A stretch of DNA of 64,000 nucleotides, from assembly GCA_948567375.1 (NCBI GenBank), contig OX419761.1:29576501-29640500 (forward strand), read 5' to 3'. Positions 33,675 through 43,399 of this stretch are shown in pieces. The notes below the pieces were generated by a model. The model saw only the letters and a program-made list of their open reading frames with translations. It did no database searches and was not told the DNA's origin. The translations under genes were made by a program, and so were the position numbers. The number at the start of each line of letters is the position of its first letter. The first letter of the stretch is position 1. This DNA comes from Lunularia cruciata. Taxonomy: Eukaryota > Streptophyta > Marchantiopsida > Lunulariales > Lunulariaceae.

Positions 33675-35753
33675 ATGATCGAAAGCGAGCGCAGGGGTGT
33701 GAGCAGAAGAAAGGACTACTCGCAACATGCTATCGAGTCCTCAAGTAGTCAAGATTTTGAGTTGGAACTTTCACGATGCTTTCACCCCCGAGGTTCCGAT
33801 TACGGCTCCAAGCCGATGAATGAGCTTCCGAAAGATACGGAACACATGAGGTACGCGGAGCAGTCCAAAACTTCCATTCCCAAAGCGGAAACACCGGCGA
33901 TCTTCCAGAAGCGGCATGGAGACCACGAGCTTCAGACAAACTCCGCTGCTTTACAGGCAGTCGAGTTTAAGACGTCACACAAGACAGAATGGATGAGGAT
34001 GTGTAAGCAGAAAACAGATGCTGCGCATAATTTGAACTCGTGCACAAGGGTCGTTGAGGACCACTCTTCCAATCAGAAGTCGAACATAAACGGATCTCCA
34101 TTCACAACTGAGACAGAGAAGCAGCAAGTTAAGGCAGATGTGAAAGTCATATTCAGAGCTGAGCTTAACCGTAACAGTCGTCCTTATGAAAGAAATCGCG
34201 GTGAATTACATCTGAACAAGAGCATGAGAAGCCAAGAAGACGTGTCTACTTGTTCTGGTGGCAATGCTGAGAAGAGATGTACTGACCATCAGAGGAGTGG
34301 ACGAAGAATATATGGAGGTAGACTAGAGATTCATGACAACACGCGGAATGGAGGAAGAAGTAGGGGGATCGAAGACAAACGGGACGACCAAAGTTCTCAC
34401 AATGTAGACGTGGGGCGATGCAAAGTAAATGCAGGGATCCGAATCAAGTCGAGAATCTGTTCAGAGGAATACATATTCAGGGATCAGTGTTGCACTGGAC
34501 GGGCTACACAGACTATCAGTCACAACGTTGAGACTGAATTGGATGAGAGGACTTTGGAACAGATAGATGATCCCAGTCACTTCGCCATTGAAAATCTCCT
34601 TAACAAGGAGGGTGATTACGAGTTGTTATCACTCCTGCTCCAACCAGCTAATGAGTCACCTGAGTCAGGTGAGATCATCGAGGATAATTCACCTGGTAAA
34701 AAAGCGGTCAATTCAAATTTAGATGGAAGAATGAGAACTGAGGATAGACGCCTGAAGGACAAGATTCGCCCGTCAGAGGCGAAGGTGAGAGGTAGAGGAT
34801 ATCGTGACTTGAAGACGGCCATTGACCTGGGCTCCAATCATCAGAAGCTCAAAGGTAAACATAACTTCACAGGACGGTAGTCATCCAAATCTTCCACCTC
34901 TTCACAAACTGGTCACCTCAATAGATAAGTTGACCTGCTCTCCTGCTAAAGATCATGAATTATGTCAACCTACTTACTATTAAATCCAACATCTGCAGCT
35001 GACAAGGATGTGAGTACTTAGAATCTTTGCATCAAGTAACGATTAACTTCTTCGAGACCAACTCTGCATCGTTTCAGTGAATATCCATAGCTATCAAGGA
35101 CTTAACCGAAGCCCACAATGCCCTGGTCAACTCGATCACTGTTATGCTCCTAATTCTGGGAGCAAGAATCAGCTGCAATAGACTATTTAAGACCTTCACT
35201 TCGAACTGCATTTATTATTCACTATAGGTCTGTCGAGATGCGTTGAGCTTTTGAGTGAGTTCACTCTTTGATTTTGTTCAATAAGTGACTCACTCACTCT
35301 GAGTACAGAAGATCGAGAAAAAGCCATCGAGGAGGACCCTCATCGATTGAGCCAAAGGCAGAAACAGATAAACTACGGAAAAAATACTCCCGGCTATCAG
35401 CACTATCTTCAGTGTGTGCCGAGGTAACTGTCACTTACCATATTCCTGTCACCTTATTCGCTTTCCAACTTGCTGGCGAAACTTGAGTTTTTGATTTGTG
35501 CGTTACACCCTGTTGAGAGTTGAAGCGCAATTCCACCATTAGATTGATTGTCTCTGAATCCACGTCTCCTTTTGATTCATGTTGAAGGCACAAACGAAGG
35601 CTACACGATCCAGCTACACCAGATAAACATCAAAGTTGCAGTAAACGCAGCTGGGACGGGCAGATACGGAAGTGGAGGCGTGTACTCCACGCTTTTGATC
35701 CACCACAGGAACGAACTGGAAATAACGAAGATAACGATAGGACAATCCAGTAG
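33675..35753 (+). CDS. SLBP: Histone RNA hairpin-binding protein (SLBP), three coding exons
   Basis: SLBP binds the stem-loop at the 3' end of replication-dependent histone mRNAs and supports their processing, export and translation. Coding exons: 33675-34854, 35309-35423 and 35588-35753. The introns (454 and 164 bp) have GT-AG ends and compatible phases (1 and 2), giving 486 residues and a TAG stop. Residues 1-393 are hydrophilic and probably disordered. The RNA-binding domain covers about 403-472: RQKQINYGKNT in exon 2, then DPATPDK, CSKRSWDGQIRKWRRVLHAF and DPP in exon 3. YGKNT, SWD and the DPP end are conserved; the metazoan TPNK is TPDK and the usual Tyr before SRRSW is Cys. An in-frame TGA lies 21 bp upstream of the ATG. 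The N-terminal region has no family match I can see, and upstream untranslated exons are possible. Confidence 0.88.
34855..35308 (+). other. SLBP intron 1
   Basis: Donor AAAG|GTAAAC and acceptor TACAG|AAGATCG. Removing it joins phase-1 ends and reads directly into the RNA-binding domain. Without splicing the frame stops at 34880, in the intron. Confidence 0.8.
35424..35587 (+). other. SLBP intron 2
   Basis: Donor CCGAG|GTAACT and acceptor TTGAAG|GCACAA. It splits an Arg codon in the middle of the RNA-binding domain; both flanking exons match consecutive parts of that domain, so the junction is well supported. Confidence 0.88.
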
Positions 35754-37087
35754 TGTACTGGGTAATTTGAGGCAACATGAGGTAGTCTTAGTATCCTAGA
35801 GCTGCCTAGAACATCCGAATGCAGGTCGCTAGCAGGTACAACATCCAGCTGCTACCATTTCAGCTGGTTGAAAACCTCTTCTTTCACCTACTGTAGAGTG
35901 GAGGGAAGTTGGTTCAGTATATCTCTCTGAACCAGAACCATAGAAAGTGTGATATCGATACTGAAGAATGTACATAATTCATTAACTCCTAGAGACAAAT
36001 TCTTACATCAGTTCAGCAACTGCGGAGGAGAATTCCAGTACAGAGTAGTTTAGTGCCACAACTGAGATATAGCTCATTCTTAGGGAGTTCACTAGTGCGC
36101 GCGATTCCATAAGCTCTAAGCAAGTTACAGTTCTGGTTCCACAAGTCTACATCCCGCATCCTGTGCTTGCATCCATATACTTCCGCAATACAGAAGCCGA
36201 AATTTGCAGCTGCTTGGTTGACGGCTTTATTCTTCTCAGCTGCTCAGGCGTGCAGTCCACATAGAAACTCGGCCAAGTTGAACAATCGGCTTTAATCGTG
36301 GAAACGTGTTCATACTTCTCTGTTTCAAATCCAATCTTGTGGGTTGGTAGGTGCGATCACTTCTAAGAATCCGAATGTGACAGTCTGATTACTTCAACAT
36401 CCTGTCTGAGTCCCTTCGACTCATTTTAGTTGGCCACTCTTTTGCGGCTCCAATACACTGCTTTAAGGCTAAAACTGCGTTCTCGCATTATCGTACATAT
36501 ACAACCCACAGTTCGCCTCAAATCGATTAAACGTCATGAAATAGTGATGATGTGAAACTTTTCACAGGTCAGATGAATTGGGAAGGGGAAGAATGCTTTG
36601 TGCTTGTCCATTACATGTGTGAGTGGGAGACATCAACCAGTGTATGATCATTGCTGTCAAAAGCACCCTAGAGGAATCACAGGCATAGCTGTCTATTCAC
36701 CTCATGAGATGAACAGACGAACTAACTCTCAATGCTCAGTGTGCAAGCATCTGATTCTTAGCAGATTTTAACAGAGGATCTGGACTAATGAACCTTTTAT
36801 AGACGGAGAAAGTTCTAATCACTCCGTGTATCTCCTCACGACAAAACCGAAAGTAACCTTGTACTTTGTACTTCATGAGCACTTTGCATCCCCGGTATGC
36901 CTTTATAGGGCACCACCTTACGGATTTGCATAACTCAAAATTCAGCAATCAGCCCAATCTTCTCCTTGCCCACAACTCCACTGCGAACCCCTCCGAAAAT
37001 TTAGTTTTTGATTACAATGTGGATTCACTAGGCTCACTTACTGTAGTATGTACGCCAACTTGTTCCTTCCTTTCTCGTGCTTTGCAG
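35754..37087. other. Intergenic region between SLBP and the 37100 gene
   Basis: It should hold the SLBP 3' untranslated region and the next promoter. No further coding exon is convincing. A strong splice acceptor (TTTCTCGTGCTTTGCAG, ending at 37087) suggests that an untranslated first exon of the next gene lies upstream, within this stretch. Confidence 0.5.
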
Positions 37088-37099
37088 TGTACGCTACGA

Positions 37100-38392
37100 A
37101 TGGACACGACCTTTGGAGGTGATAAAGCTACAACGGTCCCTCTCTTCTTCTCCAGCCGTAACCTCCTCCCATCGGTTTCACAATCCGCTGTACTATCTCC
37201 CTTTAATGCCGAGCCGACGAAGATGTCCAGATTTCATGTAAACCGTAGTCAAACCTTGCCGCAAGACTCTGTTGCAGAGGGAGGAAACCGTAATGCAGAG
37301 AATCCAACTTACACAGTGGATTTCACATTCGACGGAGTTGGATCTGAATCTCCAAGTGAGAAGCCTCAGCAAGTGAGGTACCCTCAAATCATCGATCACC
37401 CATGCCACCCCCAGCAAGCATTAGCCTGCACCACGAAGCTGAAGAAGAGCGACTACCAGCCCTGCTTGCCTGCTGAGGGCCCTAATCGTTACTGTACTTG
37501 TGCTCCTCTCCCCTGCTGGAGGCCAGGTCTACCACCTTCTGCAGTCAGTCACGGTAAACCTAGCAGAACTATAAAGGAGTATGGAAGTGGGTGGTCGAAG
37601 TACCATCCTCCACTATGTCCTTCTCAAGAATGGCTAGATCCGATATACGTGCCTCCTAAACAACATCCCGCAGGAGTGCCAGGGTATAAAATTTTGCCGT
37701 GGAAAGTCAGGCCCAGGCTACCTTATGGGAAGAATGTTGGTGACATTCTTCCAAACCTTAGGCTTCGGCCAACAGATGTGTTTATACGTCCCTGCATCAG
37801 TTCTTATGATGCCTGTCGCAGGGGCTACGTGGGATTTGTGAAGAACTCTCAGTCCTTGGTCATGGAAGCCGGTTCCATGCTGATGAGGATCGCTAAAGCG
37901 TCGTTCGGAGCTTTTCGAATCAGGAAGTGCATAAAGTTGTTTCTACGGACTGTTGATGGGTGCTGGAGGTTTAAGGGAAACTTGGATGCGGATAATTTCT
38001 TCAACTTGAAATGTGATCCTTCGAACTACCAGAACATTCCATCGAGATATAGGCACATTTTGGAAGCCAATACTGCTGATGAAAGATGCATCCCGCAACG
38101 TGGTGATATTGTAATTCATGAGCCCTGGAAAGACCTCCAACATACGGATCGGCCTGATAAGTGCTCGACGTTGAAATGGTTTTTGCCGACTGTGGAAATC
38201 GATTTGAATGACGTGCTGGTGCGTATGTGTGTGTGGAAAAGCTGCTCTCAAGGTACCGAGTATGACGGGTTTGTGGACCTCTTTATGTATAGCGGCAGGA
38301 GTTTGAATTGGGTCTTCCTTGGTAGAGATGAGACCGTCTTCAAAGCGTTGGGTTTGGAACCGGATTCAGACACATCTGACGATGAGAAGTAA
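37100..38392 (+). CDS. Unrecognised intact protein of 430 residues
   Basis: A single uninterrupted frame with good CpG content, unlike the dead retroelements around it. I chose the ATG at 37100 because a strong splice acceptor ends at 37087. An earlier in-frame ATG (36875) would add 75 residues of low-quality sequence that includes the acceptor's pyrimidine tract. Residues 1-100 are Ser/Pro-rich. About 100-140 is Cys/Pro-rich (PCHPQQALACTT, RYCTCAPLPC). About 160-420 looks folded, with WSKYHPPLCPSQEWLDPIYV, RLPYGKNVGDILPNL, then GCWRFKGNLDADNFFNL and a DVLVRMCVWKSC segment. The tail is acidic (DSDTSDDEK). No signal peptide or membrane span is evident. I do not recognise the family and assign no function. 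Confidence 0.75.
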   Translation: MDTTFGGDKATTVPLFFSSRNLLPSVSQSAVLSPFNAEPTKMSRFHVNRSQTLPQDSVAEGGNRNAENPTYTVDFTFDGVGSESPSEKPQQVRYPQIIDHPCHPQQALACTTKLKKSDYQPCLPAEGPNRYCTCAPLPCWRPGLPPSAVSHGKPSRTIKEYGSGWSKYHPPLCPSQEWLDPIYVPPKQHPAGVPGYKILPWKVRPRLPYGKNVGDILPNLRLRPTDVFIRPCISSYDACRRGYVGFVKNSQSLVMEAGSMLMRIAKASFGAFRIRKCIKLFLRTVDGCWRFKGNLDADNFFNLKCDPSNYQNIPSRYRHILEANTADERCIPQRGDIVIHEPWKDLQHTDRPDKCSTLKWFLPTVEIDLNDVLVRMCVWKSCSQGTEYDGFVDLFMYSGRSLNWVFLGRDETVFKALGLEPDSDTSDDEK

Positions 38393-38794
38393 TAAGTCCC
38401 TTTCATGTACTCGAATTGAATTTCCAAGGCGGAGTTACATTGCTGCTCTTTCTCCTGTTCCCCATGTTGATAGCTCGATTGTCATTGAGCCTCGAACGTG
38501 ATCGGTCCAGTTCAGGACGGGGTGGCATTACGGGAGTTCGCACATAATGTGGTTAGAGAGAACAGGCACTACGATTGCTGCCGCATGAGATTCAGGATGA
38601 GAATATGGTGTAACTTCCTCTGTGGAATCCTCCACCAAGTGTTGAGATCGACCGAAACATGACCATTGACTCCTTGGCCTTATTACCAAAACTTTTTTAT
38701 TTCTCATCGAGAAAACAGTGTGCATCGACTTTCAGATATATTTCGTTGCAGTCAATTCATCTGACGTCCGGCTTCGATTAAAAGGAGGGGAGGT

Positions 38795-38830
38795 CAAGAC
38801 AACTTGCTTCATAAGGAACAGGTTGTCTTG
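38795..38830 (+). repeat. Inverted repeat, 9-bp perfect arms
   Basis: CAAGACAAC at 38795-38803 pairs with GTTGTCTTG at 38822-38830 around an 18-base loop. It lies about 400 bp after the 37100 gene stop. There is no T-run, so it is not a simple terminator. Confidence 0.5.
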
Positions 38831-39401
38831 GCCCGGACGTGATTGAAACTAAATCGAAATATGAGTCCTGGGAACCGTATATGAGTTCGGTGAAGGGATA
38901 GCGCATACACCCAACAACTATCTCTGGCAGCAAGATCAGCAGCTGATGTTGAATTTCTCATGGAATAAACCTGATATTCACAGATGTGCTGCACAGAGTT
39001 CTTCATGCGTAGAAACCACATTCCCATACTGTTTCTTATTGCAAACTAAAGACCAGGAGCCTTCGGTATCAGCAAGAGAGCTGAATCAAAAGCTGAATAG
39101 TCCAGCGAATGACTCAGAGGTTCATTGCTCGATCATTAGCAATCTCAATCTTCAGACGTTGGATCAAAATACACTTTACACCTAAATTACTCTTGATCGA
39201 ATCTAGATGAAGGGAACGTCCTGCGCATAGGGATGAGCCAAGAGGTCTGAGGTCCTAACCCAACGTTACCGCAAGCGAGATTCTTCCATATAAAGTCAAG
39301 AGCCTTATTATTTTCAACCGCTGGCACGCGGCCATATTATTACTACTACCGTGCACAAATTTGCTTCACATGCACGAAGCTGCTCTACCGTTTCGATTTC
39401 C

Positions 39402-39405
39402 AAAA
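39402..39405 (-). terminator. RNA polymerase III terminator of the tRNA-Lys gene
   Basis: TTTT on the minus strand, 22 bases after the mature 3' end. Confidence 0.6.
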
Positions 39406-39427
39406 TCTTCGGCACTGTTCGCCTTGG

Positions 39428-39499
39428 CGCCGACCGTGGGGATCGAACCCACGGCCACGTGGTTAAAAGCCACGCGCTCTACCACTGAGCTAGGTCGGC
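39428..39499 (-). tRNA. tRNA-Lys, anticodon UUU
   Basis: A 72-base cloverleaf: acceptor stem GCCGACC/GGTCGGC (7 of 7 pairs), D-stem GCTC/GAGC, anticodon stem CGTGG/CCACG with loop CTTTTAA, T-stem GTGGG/CCCAC with loop TTCGATC, discriminator G. The internal promoter A box (TAGCTCAGTGG) and B box (GGTTCGATCC) are intact. CCA is not encoded, as usual for nuclear genes, and a T4 pol III stop lies at 39402-39405. No intron. Confidence 0.97.
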
Positions 39500-39509
39500 T
39501 CACTGAGTG

Positions 39510-42050
39510 ATACACTACACGCTTAGGTATTAGTTTTAATATATTATTACGACAAAGAAATATGTAAATGTGGAATACAAGAATTAACGAATTTTCAAAA
39601 GCTACTTCGAATAATGAAATTGAGATCAAAAGACTACCAGCAGAGTAGTTATGTTTTGAGGATCCCTTTCCATTAGGAAAGAGAAGGAAGAGTGTATATC
39701 ACACTACCCCAATTTCTTGCTTGTTGGTCCCTGAAAAGTGATCAGGCCCATAGGTTAGCAATAACCTCTGGTAAATTTCCATATAAAGGCTTAAAATAGT
39801 TTTTAGATTTTTGAACCTAAGTATAGAAAAGCAAGTGTGCTTGTTAATATGTTTGGTTTTGCAGTAAATTGAAAGATAACCCAAGAATCCACTCTCCTAA
39901 TAAAGCCGGGAGGAATTATCCGACATATTTGAATAATTTAAAATTTAGAGGCAATGCAGATATCCTTACTGTTATCGATGTTATCTCTAAATCAGCACAA
40001 GTGAGATGATTCTAAGTAGTGCTATTATATTGCCACTGATGGTAAATTGACTGACTTACTACTACATGTTACATCGTGCTGGAGATGTGGAAGGTATATT
40101 TAAAAGTGAAAATATGAAGCAAGTATAGTGTGAAACATTTCCTCGCAAAAGGAATTACACATGTTGTATATTGTATACTAATTAGTTAAAAAAATATTTT
40201 AAATGGGGACAACTTAAATTACCAGGACTTTATATTACTACTGATCTTGTATGGTCACAAATTTGGTGATGTTAACAAGGATCTCAATACATACGATTGT
40301 CTCAACAACATTAATCTGGCATCCCGTTGTACACAAGGAAGGTAGAGAAATTCCAAGGTGAAGTGACCTTTGTTATGAATGAGCAATCACATTCAAGAAC
40401 CATTTGGACTAGCTTCTTAGTGAGCATGATTACTTTTGATTTATCTTTTTGGAGTATGCTAGGTGTGGTAACATTACACTCTTTGGGGAATGAATCCGCC
40501 CAAGAGGTTACATAGGAAATAATAGATGGTCCTCATTGTGACATTGTAACTTGTATCCTTGTGGGACTTACTAGTTCTTATTGACTTACTATAACTTAAA
40601 TGACACTTTGTCATTACAGCTTGTCCATATTCAATTTTTATATAAAGATTACTAATTAATAGAGTAACAAGAGTTATTGCACAAAATATACTCTAAATCT
40701 AAAATCAAAGAGAATATCCAACATATAAGCATAATCTCTATAAGCACATGGTCATACCTTACACAATAACTAAGCCAAGGATTCCCTTGCATGAGCCATT
40801 CTTGAACTTTAGGAGAATACAAACAAAATTTTTTATGGACCTAAGCGTTCTCAACTCTTTCTCAAAAGCCAAATATTTAAGAATAATATTAAATCAAGAG
40901 ACTAAAATCCAGTTTAGTGGTGCTCACTCTCGCAGGCTCCCTAAAATAGTACTCCTCTATATTTGATTATGAGTAACAATAACTAATCATGGCTAATTTA
41001 GAAGAGTAGTTGAATTTTATAAAGAGTATATTTCTAAATACTCACAATGCAAAAGTAGAAACATCTATCAAAGTATCTACATAAGTATTGGAATTATAGT
41101 CCAAGTATGGTCTATAGCTTTTTTTAATCAAGTTCATAAACATAAGAGGTGTATTGAAATGTTTGTTTGTTTCTTGTTTTAAAATAAGATGTTTAAATTT
41201 TTTTTTAAATACCAGAAGTTTTTATAAAATATTTATTTTTATTGCATGGAGAATGTCACATTTCATCTGGGTAAAAAGAATTCTATCTGAAATGTCTTCA
41301 GCAGTGTAGGTGTTGACGCTGAAATGTTGGCATCGACCAAAATGCTCTTGGTTGGCCCCTAACTTTTGACCTTTGCGGATGACACTCATATTTGATAAAA
41401 CAAGAAACAATCAACCTGCGGAGCAGGCACCCTGGTCAGAAAAAAGCCACACAAACCCTAAAATTCTTTGTCTGCTAGGACAGTGAGACTATACATGTGA
41501 TAGATCATGCAGAAAAAAAGGAAACAAAAAAAAAGTTTTATAAAAAAATTTAAAACATTTTGTCATCTGCAAAAGTGGAAAGAACATTTCCATAAAGAAG
41601 TCCCTCAGTAAGACAAAATAACATCACCATATATTTTAAATTTCCCTACCTTATGCAAAAGGTGGTATTTGAAACATACTCATATAATCCAAATCTGATT
41701 ATATTCCCTTACTAAGTCAAACTTTGTGAAGTATTTAGTGTAAGTAAGTCATTTATCTCATATACTTGTTCTTGAAAGTTTTTTGTATAATGCATGGTAT
41801 TCAATACATATTCCCATTCTTCCTTTCTTCTTCTCCATATATAAAAATAGAGCTTCATGCATGAACAAATTTCTTGGATGAATCTTTTCTTCAAAATCTT
41901 CTATAATTAGATAATTAGATTGAGATCCTTGCAAGTATTAAACCATCTTAAAAATTTCCATTTAAGTTAGTTTCTAATGAGCTTGAAGAGTGCAAAGCCT
42001 AAGTGGAAGATACTTTAACAATTGATGTGCATTTTCTAACAAAAGCCCAT
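39510..42050. other. AT-rich intergenic sequence with one dispersed repeat copy
   Basis: No gene seen. CpG falls sharply after about 39550. Repeat R copy 1 lies at 40348-40552. Confidence 0.5.
40348..40552 (+). repeat. Dispersed repeat R, copy 1
   Basis: It shares with 42055-42287 and 51447-51650 the ordered blocks AAATTCCAAGGTGAAGTGAC, CTTTGTTATGAATGAGCAAT, CTTAGTGAGCATGATTACTT and GGGAATGAATC, then GGTTACATA and GATGGTC. The family is unknown. All three copies are in the same orientation. Confidence 0.65.
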
Positions 42051-42054
42051 ATGG

Positions 42055-42287
42055 GAAATTCCAAGGTGAAGTGACCTTTGTTATGAATGAGTTATCACAT
42101 TCAAGCACCATTATGAATGAGCAATCACATTCAAGCACCATTTTGACTAGATTCTTAGTGAGCATGATTACTTGTTGATTTATCTTTTTGTAGTACACCA
42201 AGTGTAGTAAAATTACCGTCTTTTGGGAATGAATCTGCCCAAGTGGTTACATACGAAATAAAAGATGGTCATTATTATATCACATCA
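42055..42287 (+). repeat. Dispersed repeat R, copy 2, with internal 30-bp tandem duplication
   Basis: Collinear with copy 1. Bases 42081-42110 and 42111-42140 are a 30-bp tandem duplication with two mismatches, absent from the other copies. Confidence 0.7.
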
Positions 42288-43399
42288 ATTGCTTTTGCTC
42301 CTATATCAAAATTCCTCACTTCTACTTGACTTCCTTTAATTTCAAAGGAAGGATGCATCAAATGAAAATTGTGAAATTTTAGGCCAAAACCTTTTATACA
42401 TGTCCTACTTAACTTCCAAAGAGATCTAATGGCTACAATGTTTTAGAAATCTTCTAATTACATCTATGCTTAACCAAACCTATCTTATCTTATCCTAATC
42501 GAATCTTAAATAGGTGTAGCTCATGTAGATTGGCTACCTCAACCTCTTGTATTTAATAATATTTTGTCTTGTAGGTGTTGACATAAGATCATGTCCTAAC
42601 TAAGTTCTACAAAGTATGTATAGGTATGAAGTGCCTTGAGCTACAAACATGAGATCTATCCTATCCTAACTACAAGATGTGTTGTAGTTGTTCTCTTCTA
42701 AGTTGCTAAAGGTTTATATTGTATGGGGTTGTTACTCATCTTTTACAAGGTCAAGTGGTACCTACAACAAACTCCCTTTACCTTTATGGAGTGGGATAAG
42801 CTCTACAACCTCCTTCTTGTAGCTACCAATTTCATGTTCAAAGCTAGTTTGTATCTCTTGAAACTTGAGGTGGTGTGGATTTTCAACTTGATCAATAGCA
42901 CCTTGAGTTGGTAGTTCATGTAGATCTTCTTCTCTAATGCATCAACTTGCATCTTGAGATCCTTCATCTTTGTACATTGTGGGTGCTTAGTTGCTATTCA
43001 TTCTTGGTGCTCAAGAAGTTGAGTAGCATTATGGCCGATAGTTACAAGCAGACCTATTCATTTATACTCCAAGTTTTTCTATTTGCTCTAGAGCTTTGTA
43101 GTCACTTCATCATAAGCCTTTGTCTTGATTTTGTCCTCTTTCTCCTTTTGACACTTGAGTTTTGTAGTAAGCTCTTGAATATGAAGGTCTATCAACTCTT
43201 TTAGATTCTTGTAACAGGCTTATACTACCATCATCCTAGATTGGGCTCATTCCAAGACAATTTCTAACTCCAATCATAAAGATGCTACCTTCTTGTTTCT
43301 TATATGTGAAGTTGCTTGTCATGTTTGGTTCATTTTTGTACAACTTTGTTACTTAGGGTGTTGAGATTGGCTTTCAAACATCATAATACACACTCTCAT

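Larger units (their letters stand above)
38393..39427. other. 3' flank of the 37100 gene; no further gene recognised
   Basis: It probably contains the 3' untranslated region. Apart from a hairpin at 38795-38830, no structured or coding feature is clear. Short frames here lack motifs. Confidence 0.5.

Noticed and set aside
36866-37099. N-terminal extension of the 37100 gene
   Set aside because: It opens with TTG, the first ATG is at 36875, and the stretch contains a pyrimidine tract ending in a strong GCAG acceptor. It is better read as intron plus leader.
38776-38792. Polypurine tract resembling those before the LTRs
   Set aside because: The sequence after it lacks the TGTAATACC LTR start, and no pol gene lies upstream.
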